The translations under genes and the position numbers were made by a program. A DNA stretch of 64,000 nucleotides from Petrosia ficiformis (taxonomy: Eukaryota; Porifera; Demospongiae; Haplosclerida; Petrosiidae), in contig OX345652.1 in the NCBI GenBank assembly GCA_947044365.1, positions 1,705,001-1,769,000 of the forward strand, in the 5' to 3' direction. The notes beneath the pieces are model-generated. The model was not told where the DNA came from and ran no database searches. It saw only the letters and a program-made list of their open reading frames with translations. Positions 46,641 to 57,850 of the stretch are shown here, in pieces (position 1 is the stretch's first letter; every line of letters starts with the position of its first letter).

Positions 46641-49600
46641 ATGAACAGGTATGTTGTATCATAAATGCTTTGCCTATTCTATTATTAAAATCTTGTGTCA
46701 TCAACTGATTTTAATATTACCGTGACAGTTCCAAAAGAAACTTTCATGTTTTGAAATAATTTTATTGCTATGCTATGAATTGTTTGTTTATGATACCAAA
46801 TACAAACACTTCATACATACAGCATGCATAATAAATATATAGGTACATAATTATAATACAATAACTATCCTATCAAGTACAATATATTCGGTATCATAAA
46901 CAGACAAAGCATAAAAATCTATTTTAATGAAAGCAAAATTACTCAAATGTTTATTAGAGATTCATTGTTTTCCTTACTATATTATTTATTCAAGTAATTC
47001 CACATTTAGAATAAGTAGTTTTATACTCATCTATATACTTATCCAGTGTCTGGCTTGTGTTATTGGTTCTATTCACACTTACTGGAACACAAGGAACAGA
47101 TGTTGTCATATCTAATACTAATCAATTGAAGGAAATACTGTGTAGTAATACTTCAACACAACTACCAAGCAATTTAGTATTGAAGCTCAATGTGTCATCT
47201 TATGAATTATATCAAATTGATGGATATTGCATTGTACAGAACATCAACAACCTCACTGTTCAGGGTGCAAAGCAAAACTCCACTATACGTTGTGTTCCTA
47301 TTGGTAGTCCTGGTTCTGGCTTTATTTTCATAAACATTACCAATTCATTATTGGCAAATGTTCATTTTGAAGGTTGCGGAGGGATAATTCCAAGCACAGC
47401 TGTTAGAAGTTTCAATAATACTCATCCTCATCTTCTATATAAACAAAGAGCAGTACTAATGTTTAATCTGTGTAACAATGTGACAATAAAACAGGTCAAT
47501 ATTGGTAACAAGTATTTTGGGTATGCTATTTTAATTCTAAACCCTTTTGGAACATTTGAAATACTAAACACAATAGTGTCTGAAGGACTAGGTGGCATTC
47601 CCAGCAGTGATGATACAACTTCATCTTCAGGCAGTGGTATTGCAGCAATATTCAAAAATAAAGGAAAAAGTACAAATGAAAGTTATGTTCAGGTTATATT
47701 AAAGGAAACAATATTTCGAACAAACATTAATAACATTCATAATATTCCTGCAATATCAGGTCTTACTAAATATGAAGCTTGTCAATTACCTGTTGTAGGA
47801 GCTGGTGGATTAACTGTTATTTTTACACAGACAGATTATATTGCTAATTTTACTACGACACACTGCACAATAGGTGAATTAAACTATGGATCTGTAGCTG
47901 GAGGAATGTTAATTCTCTTTTTTAATAATATGAAACAATCACAAGTTTTAATAGCAAACACTAATTTCTACAGTGGAGGCTTACTTCTTGATACAAATCA
48001 AGTTGGTGGGTCCGATATCACTATTCATAGTTTTATTTGTGGTAACTGTAACAGTGGTAAGACAGACTCACCAATTTATTTCGATACTGTGCACATTGAT
48101 GATTTAAATGATCCAAGATTACAAACAACAACACTCCAGTATGGTGGTATGTTTTATATAGACATTCATGAAAGCTGTACAAACGATTTCAAGCAATTCT
48201 TCTTAAAGAAGTTGAAGTTAACAATACGCTTCCGAAGTTCATTTCAGCCAGGAATGTATGCAGTTGTGAGATCCCCTAAAGCTGAACATTCCATTGTTTT
48301 GGAAAGCTGTGAGATGAAACAAGATTCAATAAATATCGCTAGTTTATACTCTTTAGTTGCAGCAATGACATTTGTCAATTGGAAAAGTATTACCGTATGT
48401 GGAGAAAGTTTTTTTTATGAAAATGAAAGTCCAGTCCTGGCAGTTTACAACACTAACCTGTATATACAAGGAAAGATGACTTTCAGAAATAACAGTGGTA
48501 GTAATGGAGCAGCAATATCTCTTTTTCATTCATCGTATCTATTTTTAACTCCACCACTACATGCAATGTTTCTCAACAACAGAGCATTACTTTATGGTGG
48601 AGCAATATATGCTGTAAACGATCCACTACCTGGAGACAATATGTGTGTTATACAATTAGGTGTAAACACATCAAACTTTGATGATTTAGATATTATGATG
48701 ACTTTTATTAACAACAAAGCTGGGTTAGCTGGAAATAGTATCTATGCTACATTAATATACAACTGTACCCAGTATTACTCTACTGATCTTGATATCAGAG
48801 TATTGTTAAATGCCACATTTGAACCTGTAACAACAGATAATAGTTTACAACATATATCTTCAAAACCTGTTGAAATATGCTACTGCAGTAAATCAAATGT
48901 AACCGATGATAAAATGCTACAACATTGTACAAGTTCAGAAACACTAATTCAAATCATTGACACGTACCCTGGTAAATCTATCACACTGAGCATAGTAGCA
49001 GTGGATGCTATGGGTTTAATAGTATACTCACCTGTTAGTGCTTCAATTGCTACCAACCACTACTATGGTCATCGTTTATCACAAGATTTGTTAACTTTGA
49101 AGGAGGGTCAAGACTTGGTATCCCTTTCTGGACTTAGATGTAGCAATGTTACATACAATATACACAGTAAAACAAACCAACCTGAAAATGGATATTTGCA
49201 ATTAGCTATACCAGGAAATCAACCAAGCTTGTCAGCTCATATTTATGTATATCCTTGTCCAATTGGATTCCAATTGTCTAACAATGGAATTTGTGAGTGT
49301 GATCATTTCATTACTAAAGTAATTACAAATGCTGAGTGTAACATAAGTACACTGCTTATTACTCGACCAATTGGATCATGGTTTGGTAGAATAAATATTT
49401 CCACACTTGGATTTACTAACATATGTCCATCTGGTAACTGTAGATCAACTACAATAGCAATTAATGTATCAGATATAGAGCATTCTATATGTATTGATGG
49501 TAAAACAGGAGTACTTTGTGGACAATGTATAGATACTCTTAGCATTATATTTGGCACTACTGAGTGCAGACACTGTTCTAACCTATGGCTTCTCACCTTG

Positions 49601-50734
49601 GTTGGTTATGCTGCCATTGGAGTGATACTCGTGACTGTTTTACTCTTCTTTAGACTCACATTATCAGAAGGACCACTTGCTAGTATTATACTTACAAATA
49701 ATATTATTGCTGTTTCTACTATTGACTATCTTGATGATGATAATGTGTTTATATCAGGAATGAGAATCTTTGTATCACTCATGAATCTCAACCTTGGATT
49801 TCCATTGTGCTTTTATGATGGAATGACAACAGCAATAAAGACAGGACTACAGTTTATATTTCCAGTATACATGTGGACCATTGTAATTATGTTTATTGTT
49901 TTAAGCCGGTATTCCACTTATGTCTCCAATCAGACAGCAGCATCATCAGTGCAAGTACTGGCCACACTCATCCATCTTTCGTTTTCAAAACTGCTCATCA
50001 CCAGTATTGACATACTGGTATATGCACGTATTAAAACAGGAAATAATGACACTATCACAGTATGGTATGGAGATGGTAGTGTTGTCTACTTACAAGATAA
50101 GGAGCACATAATACTTTTCACAATTGCTATAGTGACACTAGTCTTATTCATACTTCCATATATAATAATTGTCACTTTTGGGAATTATTTCTTGAGATGG
50201 AAACATTTACATCACTTTCGATCCTTCATAGAATCATTTCATGGACCTTATAAACATGTACTTGGATATTGGTTTGGTGTGAGAGTAATAGTTGTTGTGT
50301 ACATATATATTGTGTTCACAACACTGAGAGGGGTTGATGTTACTTTAATGCTGTTTCTTCAAGTGATGGCAATGATCCCTTTGCTAGTCTTACAAACTTA
50401 TGTCAAACCCTTCAGGCAGAATGGTTTAAACAGGTTAGATTCATTTGGTCTCTTCGTAAATATAGTACATATTATGTTTGCTTTGTTACTGGTACCAGAA
50501 ATAAATCATGCTTCACATACTCTGCCATATATTACTGCTTCATGGACTGCAGTGGTATTTGTTATATTGGTGATTAATATATCATCAAAATGTTTGGGTA
50601 AGTTTAAAATCAAGAAATGCAATACACGGTTTTGTGAGAATAAAGAAATTCATCACTCTAGAGAGAGAGAATTAGAAGAAAACAAAGAGGAGTATGATGA
50701 AATGAGACAGGCTTTACTAATGCTTGCAGACTGA
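46641..50734 (+). CDS. Copy C: intact beta-helix/Cys-rich/multi-pass membrane protein, 1231 aa
   Basis: Exons 46641-46648 (ATGAACAG) and 47047-50734, intron 398 nt with gtatgt donor and tatccag acceptor. The junction codon AGT keeps the frame and yields MNSVWLVLLVLFTLTG, a typical signal peptide; the large exon has an in-frame TAA at 47012 and no ATG before GTGTTATTG. Layout as in copy A: glycosylation-rich beta-helix-like ectodomain (LLYGGAIYAVND near 517), Cys-rich module at ~738-845 (CPIGFQLSN, GKTGVLCGQC), about eight membrane segments ~847-1190, acidic tail ending YDEMRQALLMLAD. Residues before ~175 follow copy B (NQLKEIL, VQGAKQNST), later ones follow copy A (NQPENGYLQLAIPG), so it is a mosaic. 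Two Cys of copy A (near 180) are Ser here. A surface receptor/adhesion role is inferred only. Confidence 0.87.
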
Positions 50735-51559
50735 GTTTATATGTATCTCAACAGTAATTTGTTTTTTCATAATTATTTTAACTTCAACTGTAGGAAAATG
50801 TTGTAATAATAGTAATAATGTTTAATGTTACGACAGTATGTGTGAATATACATAATAATAATAATGTTATATATATATTTTTAGATTTACCGCTGTAATT
50901 AATTTTACTTGAAGATATAGTGATAGGCTCCGAAGCATAATTATATAATATATACATATACATATAATTATAATTATAATTATATAGTGGGCTAACTCAG
51001 AATCAAACACTGGAAAGTGTCAAAAAATTCCACGTAGAATTATTATTTTGGAACTTCTGTGGACAGTAAAATGAATGATATATTCATAACAGTATTCATA
51101 CTTTGCCACTGGACTTTTGAATCAAACAGACAACATTAGAACTAATATACTTAGTAGTGAAAAGAGAAGTAGAGCTTATATGGAAAGGTGCATGTGTATG
51201 CATTTGTCAATCAATTTTTTATTGACAATTCAATTCATATACATCTATATTCATGAAGTTATTAACTGGTTATATAATTACGTTTGTTGCCCCAAACTGA
51301 TTAGCCTTCAGAGTTCAATCTCTTTATAATAGTACATTAAAACTTATACTACTACCTATGTATATACCACAGATCCATGCCCACCCTTCCTCTCAATGGG
51401 CCTGGACCTGGACCCAACAGTCACATTAATCCTAAATTACTGTACACTATTGAAAAAGTTACTGTTTCTACATAATTATTCAAGTGTTGAGTAAACAAAA
51501 TGTGAAAATCGAATATGAATTATATAATTATAGTGTACAATGAAATTCTGCATTATTAA
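50735..51559. other. 3' flank of copy C, inverted duplicate of 9040-9579
   Basis: No coding content. CAGTATTCATACTTTGCCAC and GGACTTTTGAATCAAACAG are the inverted counterparts of 9180-9250. A polyadenylation site cannot be chosen confidently, although AATAATAATAATG-rich sequence is plentiful. Confidence 0.5.
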
Positions 51560-51810
51560 AAAATGACAAATTATATAATATGAGGTTTGTAGGAATAGAT
51601 CACTGTAATATTTCTTCAGAGTTAAAGACATACAATTCTGATGACACACTGCATGGTTTATTGATATTATGATTCACCATCAGGTGAATTACCTTTAATT
51701 ATTGGGATGGTTAGTGAAGTACATTGTAACATCGTATAATAGTTAAAGCACTACTTGATTAAATCACATGCAAAAGGTGGTGCATTTGTCCACTCACCTA
51801 TCAAATGAAA
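51560..51810 (-). pseudogene. Inverted remnant of the last exon and intron of the exon-rich receptor
   Basis: On the minus strand 51580-51690 matches the last exon of the 1441-7351 gene (GAATCATA...CAATAAACCATGCAGTGTG; TAGTGATCTATTCCTACA-type stop region) with deletions and substitutions. 51690-51800 matches its preceding intron (GTGGTGCATTT/AAATGCACCACC, TGCAATGTACTTCACTAACC). The order is rearranged relative to the parent. Clearly non-functional. Confidence 0.65.
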
Positions 51811-51820
51811 ATAAATAATA

Positions 51821-52135
51821 AAATAAGATTTTTAATAAAAATGAAAGAAGATGTAGGGATGTCAAAACCCAAAAAGCATGTGGACAAGTTCAGGATAGTA
51901 TAACACAGGAGGTTAATGTAAGACTCAAAATTAAACAAACCACTTGCATATAACCCTACATAAGTGCAGCTCTTTGTATTATGCTTTATATATAGCAGTG
52001 TAAATATTTATGTACGGTTATATGGAAGTAGTTTGTTTAATTTTGGGTCCTACATTAATTTTGGGTCCTACATTAACTTCCCGTTTTCACATCCCCACAC
52101 TTCTTTTCATTTTTATTGAAAATTATTTTAATTAT
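51821..52135. mobile_element. M1 foldback element
   Basis: Arms from AATAATAAAATAAGATTTTT to ATTGAAAATTATTTTAATTA, with an ATTTTGGGTCCTACATTAA duplication in the right arm. Confidence 0.7.
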
Positions 52136-52780
52136 GTTGTTGTCCCAAATGGATCAGCCTTCAGAGTTCAATCTCTTTTTTAATAGTATATTTGTTCGTA
52201 TATTATATCATCATCTGTATCTACCTATATATATATAATATTATAGCCATGCAGATAAAGTTTTATTTATCTAACTACCTACTTCACTTGTGTATCTGAC
52301 TAATAAGATATATGCAAATGTACAATTATAATCATGTTATTACCCAGATAAACATGTGATATATATATGTTAGCTATATCAATTTTAGATAATTATGAAT
52401 GTGTATCTTATTAGCCAGATAAACATGTGAAGTATACACAGCTATTTAGATAAATTCATAATTACATCTGGCTATGATAACATGATGACCTGTCCATTAT
52501 CACTGATTAGCCTTCAGAGTCAAAACTCTTTATCAAAACATGTATAATGGAATTTGTTTTGTATATTATGTTATCATGTGTCTTTAATCAAAATTTAGTT
52601 TATATATATATTACATAATTATATATGTGTATCTTATTAGCAAGAAAAGCCATGGAAAATAAATTTGTGATGACTATCGTTAAAAACTCACATGCCATTT
52701 CTATAATATACAACCAACTAGAGCACGAAGGAGAACATGGACGAGAATGTTGCTATGGCTTCCCAAGGACGGATTTAGGG

Positions 52781-53329
52781 TAGTCTGGCATAGCCACACC
52801 CTTTGCATAGAGGAGGAAGGGTCTGGTGACTTATGTAAGGTAATGTTATGTTCTGTATCAACATTCCTGCTACATTGTTATTTTGTAATTACGTAGGCGT
52901 GATTAGCATTCTTAAACAAAAAGATGGCGAAATACATAGCATTAGCTCTTGGATACCCGACTTTAAAGAGCGAGCAAATACAAATAGTATCGATGTTTAT
53001 GACTGGAAGAGATGTGTTTGGAATACGTCCAACAGGCTACGGAAAAAGCCTTTGTTTTGCTATTCTTCCTCTGTTTTGATGCAGAGGCAAACTCCAGGTA
53101 GCATTGTTGTTGTTGTAACACCACTGATAGCCATCATGGAAAACCTGGAAGAATACACCAAGAAAGGTGTAAATACTCATATGCAATACTCATCCATTTC
53201 ACGTGTTTTCATGTGTTAAAGCCAGCTCCACCTTAATGCCTTAATTTGCATTCCATTTTCACAAGCGTCATTTACATAAGTCACCAGACCCTTCCTCCTC
53301 TATGCGAAGGGTGTGGCTACGCCAGACTA
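52781..53329. mobile_element. Mutator-like element with captured RecQ fragment and 9-bp target duplication
   Basis: About 60-bp inverted ends, TAGTCTGGCATAGCCACACC at the left and the complement of TAGTCTGGCGTAGCCACACC at the right, continuing through GAGGAGGAAGGGTCTGGTGAC. GATTTAGGG flanks the element at 52772-52780 and 53330-53338 (9 bp, exact). No transposase. Same family as 22083-22638, 15112-15173 and 490-730. Confidence 0.8.
52924..53190 (+). pseudogene. RecQ-like helicase N-terminal fragment with a frameshift
   Basis: From ATG at 52924: MAKYIALALGYPTLKSEQIQ, then MFMTGRDVFGIRPTGYGKSL and CFAILPLF before TGA. After a frame change, TPGSIVVVVTPLIAIMENLE continues the same family. These are the Q-motif region, motif I (Walker A, PTGYGKS) and motif Ia (TPLxAIM) of a RecQ-like helicase. 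The DExH box and everything downstream are missing. It is a captured, decayed fragment. Confidence 0.8.
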
Positions 53330-53650
53330 GATTTAGGGGGGGGGTTTGTGGGGTTGCAACCCCCCCAAAACATTTGAACTTTGAAAGACTTACACACAAT
53401 CCCCACTGACAGAAGAACACTTTTCAGACATGGCTGTGATAGCTATGCATTACCAGAAGAGAATTCAAGTAGAAGACATTTTGAAGGCTTTCATTTAACA
53501 ACATCCGAGGCGCATCTTCATGGTGTTAGAGGACCTTTTCTTTTGTTAATTAATTTATCACGCCCTTTATGAATAATTAATTAGCTAAAATTTTGTGCGC
53601 CGAGATAAACCCCACCATACAATAAATCCTGTATCCACCCCCTGGCTTCC

Positions 53651-54001
53651 GTACCTGGAACACCAGAGCTGTCTATTGTTAACTGTCATGTAATGCATGG
53701 GCAATTGTGTTTTTGTATATTTTTGTCTATTCTGGCTTATTAATAAAGAATTTAAAAGAACTATAATATCAAAGAGAAGACTTCTACCATCTTAGAGCCC
53801 AGTGTGGCTCAATGGAATTACTTCATCAGTCCAGGAAGCATCCTGTGTGTTATACTGAAACAAGGTGGCTGACTAGTTGCTAAATTCCCAATCAGTGAAC
53901 TCAGAATAAATATAATAAAACGCCTGATCGTTCAGAACTATTCTGATATGTCATCTAATTTAGATAACTTATGCATGTGCATCTTATTAGCTTGATAAAC
54001 G
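53651..54001. other. Short intergenic stretch
   Basis: No supported feature. The CAAGCTAATAAGATGCACATG-type words near 53980 belong to the GATAAACATG-rich segmental duplication (compare 18580). Confidence 0.4.
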
Positions 54002-54340
54002 CAGGGGCGGGTCTACAGTGGGGGGGGGGGGGACAGTTAGGGCAATTGCACCCCCCTAAGTTTTCACTTGTATGAAAATTCATTTGAAAATTACAAACAA
54101 TAAATTTTTGTGAGTTGTTTACATACATGACATGAAGGGTGGAGTTAGTTTGCACAACTGGTCAGTCAATTTACCCACTGATAATTCTTCGTCTAAATTT
54201 GGACGGAGGCTATCTCATTGCGCATAGCCTAAATTAAGTGACCACACCCCTCATGAATAATTAATACAAAACAAATTTTCGCGGCGCGCTTTGCACGCCG
54301 AGTTTGCCCTACCTTCACCAAATTTCTAGACCTGCCCCTG
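54002..54340. mobile_element. hAT-like element with CAGGGGCGGGTC ends and exact 8-bp target duplication
   Basis: Ends CAGGGGCGGGTCTA and TAGACCTGCCCCTG are inverted repeats; GATAAACG flanks both sides exactly. 339 bp, with a poly-G run at 54019-54032 and no transposase frame. Confidence 0.75.
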
Positions 54341-54559
54341 GATAAACGTCCTATTTTCAGAAGCTATATATATTATATACTTTACATGTTTATCTGGTTA
54401 ACAGATACACATGATGATGTAATATACAAAATGAACATGCCGTTATAAAGAAACTGAACTATATGAAGACCGATCAGTTTGGCGCAACAAACATAATATA
54501 AATATGTAACCATTTATAAATACCTTTATAACTTCAATTGTAGAAAACATATTGATTGA

Positions 54560-55256
54560 CAATGATGATTTGAAAGATCGCTGTATGGTACAGCCTTCCA
54601 TAATAAGTCCATCAATATCACCTTTCAACCACAGGTCCAGTCATCTCTCTATACAATTAATATGATCCTTTGTTTTGATGGTTTCTGTAAAATTATTGTA
54701 GGGAGTGGCATTGGTGCTTTAAAAGCAATAGATTCTAATAGTGATCGATCTGCATTAAACCGATTAGCTAACTCAGAAACAAATGATTTTCCAGCAAATA
54801 AATATTCCTGCACCATTTCATAATTTCATCATAGGCTCACTATTAATTATAAAAGTGACTCCATCTATATCACCCCACATATAGCTTGGTTCTTGAGACA
54901 TATCAGAAAATTTGGGTAAATTGAAAATGTCAGTCAGACCAGGACTAAAAATGGCAAAAGTCTCAGAGGTGTCATGACTATCATCACACATCTTAGGAGT
55001 AATTGCATTGCACTGAGAAATTACCACCACTTACACAAAAAGGTATAGGCTTATCACTATTATCAGATGGAATGATATTCAGGCATCTCTTGGGAAAGTT
55101 CCTCGATGGCCAACGATCTACACAACTACGACCTGCCTTGACACAAGCACAACGCTTAAATCGACCATTCCTCATACAGGAACAACAACTTGGCATTCTG
55201 AAACCACACTCAAAGTTCCAACAGATAAGATGTATTGAAGTCGCCACAGAGAACAC
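54560..55256 (-). pseudogene. Decayed LINE-type (non-LTR retrotransposon) fragment, region before the reverse transcriptase
   Basis: The minus strand shows, in order and across several frame changes: a Cys-rich motif (NGRFKRCACVKAGRSCVDRW, PSRNFPKRC), EPSYMWGDIDGVTFI, GKSFVSELANRFNADRSLLE with SIAFKAPMPLPTIILQKPSK, and LWLKGDIDGLIMEGCTIQR. From memory this order (CVKAG..C, WGDxDG, GKxFVxEL, LLLQKPSxxSK, RRLxLWxxGDxDxLxxEGRTIQ) precedes the reverse transcriptase domain in abundant LINE-like elements of marine invertebrates. The polymerase itself is not present. Stops and frameshifts make it dead. Confidence 0.6.
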
Positions 55257-55594
55257 TTACAGTTCACACAGAGACCAACTTATAGCCCTGCTATCAGCCA
55301 TTTTATTATTGCATACTCCTGTTCAATACCCCATGCACATATATATATATTTCTGAAGCAATCATTATATCCTGATTACAATGGCTAAACATAATAAATT
55401 ACAATTATGTATTTACACATATTGTTGTTGTAACTATAAACTATGAAGAAACATAAAACATTTTTTTACTATCATTACAACATAAAACACATAATATGTA
55501 TTTATATATCATTATGCTATTACATAGCCAAAACAATACAGATGAAGTTAAAGCAATTATGAAAAAACAAATTATTGTTGAGATACATATAAAC

Positions 55595-57678
55595 TCAGTC
55601 TGCAAGCATTAGTAAAGCTTGTCTCATTTCATCATACTTCTCTTTGTCTTCTTCTAATTCTCTCTCTCTAGAGTGATGAGTTTCTTTATTCTCACAAAAC
55701 CGTGTATTGCACTTCTTGATTTTTAACTTACCCAAACATTTTGATGATATGTTAATCACCAATATAACAAATACGACTGCTATCAATGAAGAGGTAATAT
55801 ATGACAGAGTATGTGTAGCCTGATTTCTTTCCGGTACACGTAACAAAGCAAACATTATCTGTACTGTAATTACAAAGTGACAGAATGAATCTAACCTGTT
55901 TAAACCATTCTGCCTGAAGGGTTTGACATAAGTTTGTAAAACTAGCAAAAGGATTATTGCTATCCCTTGAAGAATCAGCATTAAAGAAACATCAACTCCT
56001 CTCAGCACTGTGAACACAATATATATGTACACAACTACTAATATTCTCACACCAAACCAATATCCAAGTACATGTTTATAAGGTCCATGAAATGATTCTA
56101 TGAAGGATCGAAAGTGATGTAAGCGTTTGCATCTCAAGAAATAGTTCCCAAAAGTGACAATTATTATATACGGAAGTACAAATAAGACTAGTGTCACTAT
56201 AGCAACTGTGAAAAGTATAACATGTTCCTTATCTTGTAAGTAGACAACACTGCCATCTCCATACCATACTGTAATAGTGTCATTATTTCCTGTTTTAACA
56301 CGAGCATATACCAGTATGTCAATACTGGTGATGAGCAATTTTGAAAACGAAAGATGGATGAGTGTGGCCAGTACTTGCACTGATGGTGCGGCTGTCTGAT
56401 TGGATTAAAACAATAAACATAATTACAATGATCCACAAGTATACTGGAAATATAAACTGTAGTCCTGTCTTTATTGCTGTTGTCATTCCATCATAAAAGC
56501 ACAATGGAAATCCAAGTTTGAGATTCATGAGTGATACAAAGATTCTCATTCCTGATATAAACACATTATTGTCATCAAGATAGTCAATAGTAGAAACAGC
56601 AATAATATTATTTGGAAGTATAATACTAGCAAGTGGTCCTTCTGATAATGTGAGTCTGAAGAAGAGTAAAACAGTCACAAGTATCACTCCAACGAAAGCA
56701 TACCCTACAAATGTGAGAAGCCATAGGTTAGAACAGTGTCTGCACTCAGTAGTGCCAAATATATTGCTAAGTTTATTTATATATTGTCCACACAGAACTC
56801 CAGTTTTACCATCAATACATATAGAATGCTCTATATCTGATACATTAATTGCTATTGTAGTTGATTTACAGTTACCAGATGGACATATGTTAGCAAATCC
56901 AAGTGTGGAAATATTTAACAAACCCATTCTGCCAAGCCATGATCTAATTGGTCGAGTAATAAGCAATGTACTTATGTTACACTCAGCATTTGTAATTACT
57001 TTAGTAATGAAATGATCACACTCACAAATTCCATTGTTAGATAATTGGAATCCAATTGGACAAGGATATACATAAATATGAGCTGACAAACTTGGTTGAT
57101 TTCCTGGTATAGCTAATTGCAAATATCCATTTTTAGGTTGGTTTGTTTTGCTGTGTATATTGTATGTAACATTGCTACATCTAAGTCCAGAAAGGGATAC
57201 CAAGTCTTGACCCTCCTTCAAAGTTAACAAATCTTGTGATAAACGATGACCATATTAGTGGTTGGCAGTAACTGAAGCACTAACAGGTGAGTATACTATT
57301 AAACCCATAGCATCCACTGCTATTATGCTGAGTGTGATAGACTTACCAGGGTATGTGTCAATGATTTGAATTGTTGTTCCTGAACCTTTACAATGTAGTA
57401 GAAATTTATCATCGGTTACATTTGATTTACTGCAGTAGCATATTTCAACAGGTACTGAAGATATGTGTTGTAAAGTATTATCTGTTGGTATAGGTTCAAA
57501 TGTGGCATTTAACAATACTCTGATATCAAGATCAGTAGAGTAATACTGGGTACAGTTGTATATTAATGTAGCATAGATACTATTTCCAGCTAACCCAGCT
57601 TTGTTACTAATAAAGGTCATCATAATATCTAAATTATCAAGGTTTGATGTGTTTACACCTAACTGTATAACACACTTA
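55595..57678 (-). pseudogene. Copy D: 5'-truncated and disrupted member of the 1231-aa family
   Basis: Homologous to copy A from about residue 555 to the end. Homology stops abruptly near 57678 (ACACACTTATA then unrelated sequence), removing the signal peptide and most of the beta-helix region. A TAC-to-TAA change gives a stop near 57255, and 20 bp are missing near 56407 (GATTGGATTAAAAC against GATTGGAGACATG... in A), shifting the frame in the membrane region. The 3' flank (AGTCTGCAAGCATTAGTAAAG, AAACATTTTTT) is A/C-like. Not functional as a full receptor. Confidence 0.88.
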
Positions 57679-57850
57679 TAGCCTATTTTACATTTATAAT
57701 ATAATAAAATAAGTCAGAGTTGGCTAATCTTAGGAAGTGGCTGACAAGAGAAATAATGTCAAGGTGAAATCTATAGCTTGTATGTGTGGCAACATTCCAT
57801 AGTAAATACACTATAACAGCTTCACATCAATTATTTATGTTGATTGATAG

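Larger units (their letters stand above)
52764..53642. mobile_element. hAT-like element (host of a nested Mutator-like insertion)
   Basis: TGGCTTCC occurs exactly at 52756-52763 and 53643-53650, an 8-bp target duplication. Left end CAAGGACGGATTTAGGG and right end CCTGTATCCACCCCC are imperfect inverted repeats of the CAGGGGCGGATC-type family; a poly-C/poly-G hairpin lies near 53340-53370. The Mutator-like element at 52781-53329 inserted 17 bp inside its left end. Confidence 0.6.

Noticed and set aside
47057..47059. GTG as start codon of copy C (and the equivalents in A and B)
   Set aside because: Eukaryotic nuclear gene; an upstream ATG exon restores a full signal peptide in the same frame.
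55003..55356. 117-codon plus-strand frame
   Set aside because: It is antisense to the LINE-type fragment, whose minus-strand motifs are recognisable in several consecutive frames.
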